Shown one piece after another: positions 13,001 to 24,185 of a stretch of 64,000 nt of DNA. The stretch lies in assembly GCF_036850765.1 (NCBI RefSeq), contig NC_089498.1, positions 76,052,305-76,116,304 of the forward strand. The letters are read 5' to 3'. Every line of letters begins with the position of its first letter. Position 1 is the stretch's first letter. The position numbers and the translations under genes are program-made. This DNA is from Saccopteryx bilineata (Eukaryota > Chordata > Mammalia > Chiroptera > Emballonuridae). The notes below the pieces were generated by a model. That model searched no databases, was not told where the DNA came from, and worked only from the letters and a program-made list of their open reading frames with translations.

Positions 13001-13610
13001 ATTCTTAAACTACTTTGTTTGGCAACTCCTAAGGCATTTTAAAACATTTTCATCTATTTTCAGGCTTTTAAAAGATTTTTCTTTTTTATTTCTATTCATC
13101 GTCAGGCAATTATTCCTCCTTTTCTAGAGTTTTCTTCCTATACATTTTTTTCTCCTTATTTTCATAATATTTTTCTCCTCTTCTATATTTGTAATAAATA
13201 AAAACAAGAACATAAATACATGTAAATGTATTATAATCAATAACTGAAACAATCTAAAGAGCCACAAAATCACCTCAAACCACCAAGTTTCCAATACTAG
13301 AAAACTTGATTTGGTAATATTCATTTTGACCAAACCGTTCTGTTGAAAATGTTCTTTAATCTAAATTTTACCATGATGGGCACATCTCTATAATAATCAA
13401 TAACATTCACAGAGTATTTTCATTCTGATTTAATGTATGGTGGTCAAAAAACAAGGCCTAAAATGGTTTTAATTTAGGAAGTTGAAAAAATAAAACAGGA
13501 ACAGACTGATAGGGGTGTGGATTGGGTCGAGATATTACTTTTTCTATGACTAGGTAAGGAATCCTGAAAATTGATCCTGTTCCCCAAATCTAAGCAAAGG
13601 ATACAAACTA

Positions 13611-13689
13611 CATTGCTCATAAAAATTAGGGGATATTTTATCACTTCATACTCATTTTTAAATATCCCCCAATTTTTATGAGCAGCATA
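13611..13689. mobile_element. Mariner-like miniature element, near-perfect palindrome
   Basis: Two arms of about 24-28 bp, GCTCATAAAAATTAGGGGAT (from 13615) and its reverse complement ending with ATGAGCAGC (to 13685), flank a short AT-rich spacer. TA dinucleotides border both ends, as expected for the Tc1/mariner group. I could not name the family. Confidence 0.6.
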
Positions 13690-14690
13690 TTAGGTACCAT
13701 GAGGTTTCTAACACCCACTGAGGTGCAACAGATGCCAATTGAACAACTTGACTCCCAAGTATCATTCATATGCCTGTGCTCATCACTGCCACCACTGTAA
13801 ACTGAAGTCCCTCCTATCATCTATAACTTCTGAAATTTCCTCTGTATTTCTTTTTCTCACACCATGCCATCCTCTGGCTGTTCTCTTCCCTCCCAATCCT
13901 TTTAATTGAGGCCTCCAGAATTCCCATTATAAGAAGAAGAAGAAAAGTCCACTCTTCTCCTTAACCCCCCTCCCTCACTTTACTCTTCAAAGAATGCTGT
14001 CTTCATCTCTCTAGCTTAAAGGACAACACTCCTCAAACACATTTTCTAAAGTGAACACTGTTAAATTTTTTCCACACTCCACTACTTCCAGCAGAGACAA
14101 GCTGTCTCTCCTCTAGCTTCCCACTACCACTTCTAACATCATCACTCCAATGAGGAAAAGAATGCCTCCTCCTTTGAAGTTCATGTTTTCTAGCTAGTTT
14201 ATCCCTGTCCCTGCCATTTGTTAAACTCCGAGTCATCTCTTACATGAAACTCAAGATATACTGGAATGAGGAGTAAGGGAGTTACTTGTTTGGGGCTGTT
14301 TTTAAGATCATAGAGATATAAAAGTATGTTTACTTGCTCAAAGGAAAGACCCAATGGAGAGTCAGAGGCAGAAGAAACTGGAATGGGTGGGGCATGAGAT
14401 TCAGAGCACAGACAGAGAGTTTAACAGAGAATGGAAGGAATACCTCTCTTCCTTGAGAGAGGAAGAAATATAAAGGTGGAGATCCCTTACTTTGACGACT
14501 AAGTCTTCTTGAAAAAGTAACGATACCTTCATTTTCTCACTTTTTGTCTATTTCCCATGGCCAATAGCTCTTAAATAATTCTATGATCTTATTTTGTCCC
14601 TTTGGTCCTGGAAAACTGATGCAGGACTTTTTTTTCCTCTTGGAGCTACTAAAATTTTTCAATTTTTCCCATGCTCCACAATACTCAAAA
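13690..14690. other. PPP3CB intron 1, no recognised element
   Basis: Moderately pyrimidine-rich intronic DNA. I see no repeat, RNA gene or coding exon. Confidence 0.5.
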
Positions 14691-14702
14691 TACTCATTAT
14701 AG

Positions 14703-14984
14703 CCTGACCAGTGTTGGTACAGTGGATAGAGCATCGACACCCTGAGGTCCCTGGCTTGAGCACAGGCTCATCTGGCTTGAGTGTAGGTTCACCTGCTTTA
14801 GAGTGGGGTCACTGGTTTAAGCATCCATGGTCGCTGGCTTCAGCAAGGGGTCACCAGATCTGCTTGAGCACTGCCGCACCTGCCCCTCTCAAAGCACGTA
14901 TGAGAAGCAATCAATGAACAACTAAAATAATGCAACTACAAGTTAATACTTCTCAACTCCCTCTCTTGCTCAAAAAAATAAAGA
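14703..14984 (+). repeat. Rhin-related SINE
   Basis: GCCTGACCAGTGTTGGTACAG at the head and AAGCAATCAATGAACAAC near the end. Flanking 'aatactcattatag' and 'aatactcattctag' form a one-mismatch TSD. Confidence 0.87.
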
Positions 14985-15059
14985 ATACTCATTCTAGAAT
15001 TCAACATTCTCCTGTTTCAAGATGGGCTTCATTATATAATACCCAAATTCTTTATCTTA

Positions 15060-15510
15060 ACATGGTATATGAGATCCTGTGATCTGACCCTTACCTATAG
15101 TTCCAACCTTTAACTTTTGTCACTACTTCACATTCCACATACACCGCATACTACAGACATTTTATTTTAAAAATTACATCGCTTTATTTAAAATCTCTAC
15201 CTTGCATGCCTGTTTAGAGGTTCATTATTCATATCTTTTGCCTAACATCTCCTTGTTCTCAAATCTCGTTTCAGTGTTCCCATTATTGAAAAATTTCCTG
15301 ATGTTTCCAAACTAGGTTAAGGTCACCCTCTCCTTTGGGGTCCCATCGCATAACATGTGATACAAACCTATACCATGGCAATTACCAACTGCACTGTAAA
15401 TATGTCTCCCTCATAAGCTTATGAGCTCCTTGATGGGAGCGGGCTCTCATTTCCACATATCTAGTAATCAGAACACTGGTACTAATAAATGTCTACTGAA
15501 CTGAAGATAC
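15060..15510 (+). repeat. L2 LINE 3' fragment
   Basis: Contains 'cttatgagctccttgatgg' and 'actaataaatgtctactgaa', the characteristic end of L2, with weaker similarity upstream. Confidence 0.6.
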
Positions 15511-15589
15511 ATTATAGTTTCTAAAATACTTGTATATCTTGATATTAATTTATAGCAATAACAATATATTTATAGTGTTTTATTTACAG

Positions 15590-15720
15590 TTAACAAAGTA
15601 CTTTCACATACATAATTCTGTATGATTCTTAGAGACATCCTATGAGTTTGGTAGGGCAGGTTTTATCTCCATTTCACAAATGAGGTAACAGGTTCAAAAA
15701 ACTTAGATGACTCTCTTGAG
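15590..15720 (+). repeat. MIR-like fragment
   Basis: 'catcctatgagtttggtagg' followed by 'ctccatttcacaaatgaggt' is MIR-like core sequence. Confidence 0.55.
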
Positions 15721-15906
15721 GTATTTCAACTGACTGGGTTTAAATCTTAGCTTTACCTTAATAACCATGGTAGAGCCACAGTTAAAATCGAGGTCTTCAA
15801 ATGCTACTCCAGTGCCATCTGTCTTATACCAACACAATAACCACGCTTTTGTGACTAAGTGATTCATCAGAAGTCTCCTGCCCTGACTGGGTAGCTCAGT
15901 TAGAGT

Positions 15907-16469
15907 AATGTTTTTCAACTGCTGGTCTGAGGACTGGTGTCCATCTGTGAAAGAGTTAACCACCCTGAGCATGGCGGACTGGCTCAGTGGTAGAGCGTTG
16001 GCCCAGTGGATGTCCCAGGTTCGATTCCTGGTCAGGGCACACAAGAGAAGCGTCCATCTGCTTCTCTACCCTTCCCCCTCTTCTTTCTATCTCTCTCTTC
16101 TCCTCCTGCAGCCAAGGCTCCATTGGAGCAAAGTTGGCCCTGGACACTGATGATGGCTGCATGACCTCCGCCTCAGGCACTAGAATGGCTCCAGTTGCAA
16201 CGGAGCAATGCCCAAGATGGGCAGAGCATCATCCCCTAGTGGGTATGCCGGGTGGATCCCCGTGGGGTGCATGCGAGAGTCTCTCTGCTTCCCCACTTCT
16301 CACTTCAGAAAAAAAAAAGTTAACCACCCTGATGTTGAATGAAGATTATACCCAGTGACTACAGACTCTATAATCTTCATACAACATCAGAGTAGTTAAC
16401 TCCTTCACAGACCAGTATAGTTTCTGGTGAACTGGCACCAGTCCACAGACAGGTGGCTGTAAACCACTG
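15907..16469. mobile_element. hAT-like palindromic MITE, itself split by a SINE
   Basis: The right end reads, in reverse complement, CAGTGGTTTACAGCC then CTGTCTGTGGACTGGTGCC. The left end carries the matching TTTTTCAACTGCTGGTCTG and GGACTGGTGTCC. The inner arms GTTAACCACCCTGATGTTG and their complement (to about 16400) form a strong hairpin. The family name is uncertain. Confidence 0.65.
15969..16318 (+). repeat. Long tRNA-derived SINE nested in the hAT-like element
   Basis: The head GACTGGCTCAGTGGTAGAGCG with B box GGTTCGATTCC is followed by the usual body and a poly(A) end. Identical direct repeats 'gttaaccaccctga' flank it (15955-15968 and 16319-16332). Confidence 0.9.
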
Positions 16470-17003
16470 GGATAGTGTGTCATCCTGGTACATCAAGATT
16501 GTGGGTTCAATCCCTAGTCAGGTCGTATACAAGAATCAACCAATGAATGCATATATAAGAGGAACAACAAATTGATGTTACTCTCTCTCGTTCCTTTCCC
16601 CCCTTCGAATCAATCAATAAATAAAATTTAAAAGGTTAAAAAAAAAGACAAAAAGTCTACTAATCATAAAAAATGGTATAATCCTTTCAGTTTCCTGGGA
16701 TAGAAGCATGCATTGGCCATAAGCTCTAAGGAAAGATTCAATAAATCCCATAGCACTATCTTCAAATTTTGAAGTATCCCTTGGGTTCCTTTTAATTTGT
16801 GGTGGTTCTGTGAATATAACACCTTTCCCTAAAAATTGGTTAAATTTCCTGGCTTATTTTTATTATAGTATTACTATACTTTGGCACTTGGATCAAAAAT
16901 TTTAGTGTCATTGTCCTTTTTTTGGACTCCAACTTCTGATTATTCAAATTCTAATTTTCTTATACAGTATGGGTACCTCCATTACTGCAATCAATGCTAG
17001 CTA

Positions 17004-17660
17004 CAGTATTTCCCCATGTATAAGATGCTTCCATGTATAAGATGAAACCTTAATTTTGGGGCCCAAAATTTGAAAATAAATGTATTACATTCAAGTTTTA
17101 CTCATCATAAAATTCATACAACTCATCATTGTCAAAACTCCCATTCAGCCTGACGAGGTGGCGGTGCAGTGGATAGAGCATCGGACTGGGATGCCGAGGA
17201 CCCAGGCTCGAGACCCTGAGATCGCCAGCTTGAGCACGGGCTCATCTGGCTTGAGCAAAAAGCTCACCAGCTTGGACCCAAGGTCGTTGGCTCGAGCAAG
17301 GGGTTACTCGGTCTGCTGAATTTCTGTGGTCAAGGCACATATGACAGAGCAATCAATTAACAACTAAGGTGTCACAAAGAAAAACTGATGATTGATGCTT
17401 CTCATCTCTTTCCGTTCCTGTCTGTCTCTGTCTATCCCTCTCTCTGACTCTCTCTGTCCCAAAAAAAAAAACACCTCCCATTCACTGGCTTGTCTTCATC
17501 TGTCTGATTACAAATAACTGTCTTCATATATTGCCTCTTCCTCAGTTCCATTGATTGCATTTGAAATGCCACACTTCTACAACCACTGTATAAGATGCAC
17601 CCAGTTTTTAGACCCCAAATTTTTTGAAAAAGGGTGCATCTTATACATGGGGAAATATGG
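17004..17660. mobile_element. Tc1/mariner-like MITE split by a SINE
   Basis: The left terminus is CAGTATTTCCCCATGTATAA and the right terminus in reverse complement is CCATATTTCCCCATGTATAA. Both are flanked by TA (17002-17003 and 17661-17662). Removing the nested SINE leaves about 320 bp. The terminal inverted repeats extend into a GCATCTTATAC-type repeat. Confidence 0.8.
17148..17474 (+). repeat. Rhin-type SINE nested in the mariner-like element
   Basis: GCCTGACGAGGTGGCGGTGC at the head and a poly(A) tail. It is flanked by 'ctcccattca' at 17138-17147 and 17475-17484. Confidence 0.92.
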
Positions 17661-17936
17661 TAGGTCAAGTTATTATCACTGTGTACTAGAAAAATTTAAG
17701 CTCTACTTTTCCTCCCCCTTGATTGTGTAAAACACAGCTAGATTAACCTACTCAAAAACTTTAGGTAGTTTCTTAAGGATCAAAGAATAAAAAGGACAAA
17801 AAGCCTGCACTTTATTTTCAAGGTCCTTCTCAATTTGACCGTTCCCAGGCTTTTACATGTCATTTTAATCTGTTCCTCTATGATTGCTCAATTTAATCAA
17901 TCTCTAAAGCAAAATTAGTCTGATTATTGTTCCTTA

Positions 17937-18279
17937 AGCCTGACAAGATGGTGGTGCAGTGGATAGAATGTCAGACTGGGAAGCATAGGACCCATGTTCA
18001 AAACCCCAAGGTCGCTGGCTTGAGCGCAGGCTCACCAGCTTGAGCATGGGGTCGCTGGCTTGAGCCCAAAGGTCACTGGATTGAAGGCCAACGTTGCTGG
18101 CTTGAGCAAGGGGTCACTCACTCTGCTGTAGCCCACCATCAAGGCACATATGAGAAAGCAATCAATGAACAGCTAAGGAGGCTAAGTAGCTGCAACGAAG
18201 AATTGATGCTTTTCATCTCTCTCCTTCCTGTCTGTTTGTCCCTGTCTGTCCCTCTCACCAAAAAAAAAAAAAAAAAAGT
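17937..18279 (+). repeat. Rhin-type SINE
   Basis: AGCCTGACAAGATGGTGGTGC head, AAGCAATCAATGAACAGC motif and a poly(A) tail at 18260-18277. Confidence 0.88.
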
Positions 18280-18342
18280 TTTGCTCTTCAACCTATTTTA
18301 TTCCTACACCCAGTCACTAATCCAATATATATCTATTTTGTA

Positions 18343-18491
18343 ATCGGAGGCAGATTAAGGTCGGTTGAGGCCCCGGGCACAGAAGAAAATATTGGGCCCT
18401 TATATTAGAAACAAGTGTACAGTTGGGGTTTTGTGGGGCCTTTCAGAAGTCGGGGCCCAGGGCACCCGCCGTTAAATCCATCTCTGCTTGT
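18343..18491. mobile_element. Probable hAT-like MITE
   Basis: The left edge GGAGGCAGATTAAGGTC and the reverse complement of the right edge (GCAGAGATGGATTTAACGG) are similar inverted ends. Each is followed by GGCCCCGGGCAC-type sequence. I did not find a clean 8-bp duplication. Confidence 0.45.
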
Positions 18492-18689
18492 AATATTACT
18501 TATAATCTGTGTTATAAATGGTTTCTCTCCCTTAATTCATGCCTTTGTTATTCTGTATTTGAACTACACCATTAATCTTCTGACATCCTGATTTAAGCCT
18601 CTCCTCTTCTAACATTTTGTTGTATACAATACCACATCAGCAGCTTTCAAAACCAAGACATTGGGTCATTCTTCTACTTTAAACCTTCA

Positions 18690-18950
18690 ATAATAATAAT
18701 AATAATGGTTATGGATACCATTGGTTGAGTATTTATCATGTGCCGGGCCAGGCACTGTGGTATATGCTTTATCTGGACTGCCTTCATTAATCCTTTGAAA
18801 AACCCATACCAATACTTTATTAAGTATTTTACAGATGAGAAAACAGGCTTAGTAATATTAAGTATCTTGTCCACAGTGAAAAGGTTAAGGTAGATCTAGG
18901 AGTCAAACCCAGTCAGTCTGACTACTCTAAAACCTGTGTTCTCAATCATC
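18690..18950 (+). repeat. (AAT)n followed by MIR SINE
   Basis: A short AAT run (18688-18705) leads into 'tatcatgtgccgggccaggc', then 'attttacagatgagaaaaca', which is MIR. Confidence 0.7.
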
Positions 18951-19059
18951 CAGAGGTAATACTGTTTATTAGCTTAAGTTCTATCTAGCTTCTCAATTTG
19001 GTGTACAAAAGATCTTTTCCAACTTCATCTCCTCCCATTACTTGTCAAGCACTTTACAG

Positions 19060-19680
19060 TCACATATTTCATGCTGCTTTAAAACTCCATGCCTTTCTGC
19101 TGCTGCTTGTTTTACTGTAAAATATTTTCTCTACTTAGCCCTGCATTCTATCTAGAGAAATTCTACTCATCTTTTAAGGCCCACCTCAAAAATAAGCCTT
19201 GATGATGCTTTCTTTCCAGGTAAGACCGTCAAATTTCTTCTTTACAGCTTCAACAGCATTTTGTACAGTGGTACCTTGAGATACGAACAGACCAACATAC
19301 AAATTTTTTTTAAGATACAAGCTGCGACTCACTCTGTATTTTTGTTCGATATGCGAACAAAATTCTGAGATATGAGTGGTGATTCAGGAAGCTGCCGCTA
19401 GTTGGTGCGTTGGCGCACGGGTCCAGTATTGGCAGTTTGATATACAAGTTGACTGACTTAAGAGCTCGGTTACAGAATGAATTAAATTCGTATCTCAGGG
19501 TACCACTGTACCTGGATCATTATATTATTTATTTGCAATAATGTCTCCTCCACTAGACTGCCAGCACTCCAAGAGAATCTATCTTACTTAACATATCTAA
19601 TTCAATTCTGCATCCACAAAGTCTAGTATACTACATGGTACAAAGCAGGTGCTCAATAAATGTTGCTCAAACAAATGGTC
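19060..19680 (+). repeat. L2 LINE 3' fragment split by a mariner-like element
   Basis: The left part has 'cttttaaggcccacctcaaa' and the right part has 'gcaggtgctcaataaatgtt', the standard L2 order. The element at 19266-19508 interrupts it at a TA. Confidence 0.65.
19266..19508. mobile_element. Tc1/mariner-like MITE (243 bp)
   Basis: The termini are CAGTGGTACCTTGAGATACG and, in reverse complement of the right end, CAGTGGTACCCTGAGATACG. TA flanks both sides (19264-19265, 19509-19510). The interior keeps related inverted pieces. It has no coding capacity. Confidence 0.85.
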
Positions 19681-19900
19681 ACAATACTCTAGCTATTTGA
19701 AATCTATCCACCCTTCAAGGCCTCCTTCTGAACAAACACGTGTTAGACCATTCCAGCCCAGAGTCATCACTACCTCCTTTGAACGTAAACAACTTGCTGG
19801 CTCTGCCTCTTAGTTTGCAATTATTAATCACATCAATCCTTATGATATACATAACTTTTCATGAGTACTTATTTCTCTAAGGACCAGGGCTGTATTTTAT

Positions 19901-19905
<5 letters not shown>

Positions 19906-19937
<32 letters not shown>
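19906..19937. repeat. (TG)n microsatellite
   Basis: About 15 TG units at the 3' tail side of the adjoining reverse-strand SINE. Confidence 0.93.
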
Positions 19938-19938
<1 letters not shown>

Positions 19939-20290
19939 CTGAAGTTGGAAACGAGGAGGCAGACTCCCGCATGCGCTGGACCGGGATCCTCCCGGCATTC
20001 CCACCAGGGGGCGATGCTCTGCCCATCTCTGGCGTTGCTCTGTTGCAACCAGAGCCACTCTAGCGCCTGAAGCAGAGGCCATAGAGCCACCCCCAGCGCC
20101 CGGGCCAACTTTGCTCCAATGGATCCTTGGCTGCAGGAGGGGAAGAGAGACAGAGAGGAAGGAGAAGAAGGAGAGAGGGAGGGGTGGAGAAGCAGATGGG
20201 CGCTTTTCCTGTGTGCCCTGGCCGGAAATCGAACCCGGGACTCCTGCACACCAGGCTGACGCTCTACTACTGAGCCAACCGGCCAGGGCC
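19938..20290 (-). repeat. Long tRNA-derived SINE
   Basis: The minus strand begins GGCCCTGGCCGGTTGGCTCAG at 20290; the B box is present with one change (GGTTCGATTTCC). The body contains GCAACAGAGCAACGCCAGAG. Confidence 0.92.
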
Positions 20291-20671
20291 AAACATGGCT
20301 TATTTTATCCTTTTTACACTTTTGTTGTTTCCCTACAGTTATAGCATATAACAGGCATTTAAGAAATATCTTCTATTTGATTATCTGAGGTGTCAAATTT
20401 CACATACCAAACAAGGATGCCCAATTAGCTTTAACTTATTTCATCTGTGTATAAGCATTTTTATGATGAAATAAAGTCATATGACTGGCACTAAAACACA
20501 CATCATTTAGTAAATCAAGGTTCTTTTCACTAAACTTCCAACTCTTGCCAATTCATTCAATAGTTCTGGAACCTGAAGCTTTTGCCTCACTACTGAGCAG
20601 CTGTATTTCCTCCTTGGCATTTTCCTGCTAAGATGTCTTGTAACCACAGTGTGTGTTTTCTCTCTCTTTCT

Positions 20672-20673
<2 letters not shown>

Positions 20674-20706
<33 letters not shown>
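20674..20706. repeat. (AC)n microsatellite
   Basis: About 16 uninterrupted AC units. Confidence 0.95.
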
Positions 20707-20708
<2 letters not shown>

Positions 20709-21281
20709 TTCTCTGTTCCTTTGCTTTCTCTAGGACAGATGGTACTGAAGATTTATTTAAGTACGCTAAAGAGTTTAATAGGGGTGGAAAGAAAATCAAG
20801 TCATTTTTAAGAGTTATCTTTTTAGATAGGTAAGTCTTCAAAATAGCTTTAATAACAAAAATTAAAATTCAAGTTGGTTTTAAATATAATGAAATAGAAC
20901 TAGCAAGGAACACTGAAGTTGCTATGTGACCAAGACCTATGTGGTTCATCTAAAAATCTGTAATGAAAAATAAGCAATCCTAATAAAGCTAAGGTACTAG
21001 AAAACACTTTAGCCAAATGACCTAAGCAAGGCAGCTGGCAACAGAACCTAAATAAATCAAAAGGCTGCCCATCAGAAATATATCAGCTTTAAAAGTTTAT
21101 AACACTCAGCATTTTGGTTTAATCAGAAAATCTGACATTTTAAGAAACGAGGTTACTATATAACCAAGGAAATAAAATATACTGAATCCAAAAGAGTCAC
21201 ACACTGTGTATGCTAAAATGAAAAGAGTCACACACTGCGTATGCTAAAATGAACAGACATAATGCAAAGAACACACTCTAT

Positions 21282-21473
21282 CAGGGGTCCCCAAACTTTT
21301 TACACAGGGGGCCAGTTCACTGTCCCTCAGACTGTTGGAGGGCCGCCACATACAGGGCTCCTCTCACTGACCACCAATGAAAGAGGTGCCCCTTCTGGAA
21401 GTGCGGCAGGGGGCCGGATAAATGGCCTGAGGGGGCTGCATGTGGCCCGCGGGCCGTAGTTTGGGGATGCCTG
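21282..21473. mobile_element. hAT-like MITE (192 bp)
   Basis: The left terminus is CAGGGGTCCCCAAACTTTTT and the reverse complement of the right terminus is CAGGCATCCCCAAACTACGG. Internal GGGGGCCAG and GGGGGCCGG boxes recur. This 'ccccaaact' end type is known from non-autonomous hAT elements. The flanking 8 bp do not match well. Confidence 0.7.
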
Positions 21474-21474
21474 C

Positions 21475-23340
21475 AAGTGATAAAGGTGAATTTTTGTATC
21501 AAGACTAACAGATTTAATAATCTCAAACGACTCTAGTTGTACAAACCTGGGTACACTTTAAAATATCTGGAAAGAAAAGGAAGAATCTGGACAATTCCAG
21601 ACAAGCAAATTTTGGGGGGAGGAGGGAGAACAAAATACATAAATTCAAGGTTTTATGTTTTAATTACCCATACCAATTTTGTTGATGTGGCAGTAAGGCA
21701 CTTTACTGATATGGAATTACCCCTAATATTCCAGTGAAGAGCTAATTACATTTATACATGAGTCATCTGTAGTATTCCAATATCTCAAACTTCATATGAT
21801 GTGAATTTCAGGCATCTGACATTAAACAGAGACAGATCTATATTCTCCCTTTATAACCTACTTACCGTAAAATTCAGGCCTTTTGACTAGAAGTATAAGA
21901 GCATAAAATTGAGAAAAAGTTTCAGGTCATAAAAGACTACTTGTATTTGATAACAACGATGGTTTCCATACTATTATTACTATGAAATGGTACAGCTGCA
22001 AAACTAGCACAAAGAAGACCTTTTAAAAAATCTGGATTTTAGTAAGTTTTAAACCTGAGTTGAACTAGCACCATGGTCACATATCTTCTCTGTCATCAAT
22101 GTAACATTATGTTATACAATTATTGAATGAAAAAGGCAAGAAAGAAGCCTGAAGAGAAAATCTAAAAGTGGATTTCAGTATGAAAGGTGAATTTCCCAGT
22201 AATTTTGAGGAAGCCAGAGACAAGACTCCATGTGCAAACTAGTGTGTTGCAAACCATCTCTATAAGCATGTGATCCACATCAGGCAGTCCAGCTGGCTAA
22301 CAAATTCCATAAAGAAATGAAAGTTGTCTTGATGAAGAACATACTACTGAGAACATGAGATCTTATATCTATGAGCTGTATTTAACTATAATTTTCTATA
22401 CCAACAAGCTTCTTAATTACCTAAATTAAATTAACTTTATTTCATACCAATCAAATATAACTTTGCAGTTCACAACTTACCCCTAAGAAATATGCGTTAT
22501 GTTTGAAATCTTTTACTATATTAATTAAAGCAGTACAGGGAAAACAGTACCACATATATGACAGACAAGAAACAAAACGACTCAAAAGCATAAGGATAGC
22601 ATAAATTCATTGCTCAGGAATATATTAGATGGGCTATCTCGTTTAACAGTAGGGTGAAAAGTGTCCAGGAAAATGAACATATAACACAGATATACAGTCA
22701 AAAAACAAAAAGGCAGCCCACATCTTGTTTCCAATCCCACAAAACTCCGGTATTTCATGGTAGAATGAATGCCAGAACTATCAATCTTTTCTTTTTTTCT
22801 CTCTCTTTCACTTTAAAAAGATTACTGCGGACAAGGATTCCATAAACTCTTTATTCAGCTCAATCCAATGCCTGGCCCAGATGGATATACTACTAACTTT
22901 TAAAAATTACCCACAGAAGCCTGGATACAAATTAGTGTTATTATTAAAGGAGGCTCAAATTGAAAACTTAAAATAACACAAAGGGAAAAGTTTTTCTTGT
23001 TTTTAAATGTTTTAATGGAAACATATCTCATCAGATTTAAAAAACTGGGCTTAACAGTATTCAAACATTGTGCCAGTATATTTGAGAAGCTGAATTAAAA
23101 AAAAAAAAAGGTAGTACCTGTTTTTCAAAAATAAACATAATACAATAAAATTTTTAATCTAAAATTATTTCAATTTATTGAACACGCTACACGGTAAAGA
23201 AAAATCATTCCGAATTGTTTTTCACCTCCACAGTAGTGTCTGAAGTTGACGGGCTCTCCCAAAGAGCATGGGAATCTGAAGCACTCTCAATTAGCCCTCA
23301 ATTTTTCTATTTTACATTGATCTGCTAATCTGTTGTTGGT
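21475..23340. other. PPP3CB intron 1, no recognised element
   Basis: AT-rich intronic sequence without a SINE, microsatellite or exon that I can identify. Confidence 0.5.
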
Positions 23341-24100
23341 AAACAACTATAAATTTAACTTTTCCTTATAGGGGGGGGTGTGGGTATGTTTGAAGGGAAG
23401 GGGTTGTGACCCTTTTCGGCCTTCGACCAGTGTTGACGGTATTCTGAGTAGATGCTTCTACCTACCCACGAGGCTTTTTTTTTTTCGGGGGGGGGGTCTT
23501 TTATACCTTTTCTTCTTCATCTATTCTGCACTGAAAGCCGGCGTCCCCCATCCTGCCTCATCCCTTCACCTTTGTCGGATTCCATATGGTTTCCCCCATG
23601 CTGGTTGTCACCTGAGGGCCAACCGCGAACCCCTGGGGCTGCCACTAACTAGGGGCGAACCAGCCGGACGGCTGTCACTGGGGTGAACGCGTGGGTCAGA
23701 GCCGAGGTGACTTCTCACTGCCCCGCGTGGCTCAAGGTCCCGAGCCCCTCCGTCCGCCCCGCCAAGCCAGGCGTGCAGCTGTCGCATAGCAGGAAGCTAA
23801 TCGCGGCCTCTGGGCCGCTCTGACAGGCGAGTAGGAAAAGAAAGGGGCTCCAAGCGGCTGATAGCCTCAGCCGCGGCTAGGAGACCGGGAGAGCAACCTG
23901 GCCTGAAGGCAAACAGCACCGCGGAGCCGCCGCCACCAACTCAGCCCGGCCCAGCAGGGGCCCGCCCAGGGGCCACTCCCCAAGGGAGACAGCCAGTCAC
24001 TCGCCCGCCCTTACGGGCCCGCTCCGGAGGGGACGGTCTCCCGCCCGCCCTCGCACACAGCTCCTCAGGCCAGGCCCCCAGGGCTTCGTCCACCTCTCAC

Positions 24101-24185
24101 CTTTGACGACGCGGTCAGCCCCGGGAGGGGGCGGCGGGGGCGGGGGCGGGGGCGGTGCAGCCCGGGCCGGCTCCGGGGCGGCCAT
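24101..24185 (-). CDS. PPP3CB: PPP3CB coding exon 1
   Basis: This exon encodes MAAPEPARAA, a run of 11 prolines, then GADRVVK, and ends with the first base of an Ala codon (G|CT). The donor is gtgaga. The ATG at 24185 has A at -3 and G at +4, a strong initiation context. Length and sequence agree with the known beta-isoform N-terminus. The proline run is the isoform's hallmark; it sits outside the catalytic fold and has been linked to isoform-specific behaviour. Confidence 0.97.

Larger units (their letters stand above)
15881..16640 (+). repeat. Short tRNA-derived SINE split by a nested insertion
   Basis: Its 5' part (15881-about 15907, CCCTGACTGGGTAGCTCAG) is separated from its 3' part (about 16470-16640, with GTGGGTTCAATCC and AATCAACCAATGAATGCA). 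The interrupting DNA is a hAT-like element that itself carries a SINE. Confidence 0.75.
7129..24100 (-). other. PPP3CB: PPP3CB intron 1 (about 17 kb)
   Basis: It runs from the gtgag donor of exon 1 to the exon 2 acceptor. It is filled with SINEs, L2 and MIR pieces and at least five non-autonomous DNA transposons, listed separately. I found no other coding exon or RNA gene inside it. Stretches such as 13000-13610, 13690-14690, 20710-21280 and 21475-23340 show nothing I can name. Confidence 0.85.

Noticed and set aside
23997..24100. Continuation of exon 1 reading frame past VVK
   Set aside because: It reads through a gtgag donor; the family sequence and the exon 2 phase show that splicing occurs there.
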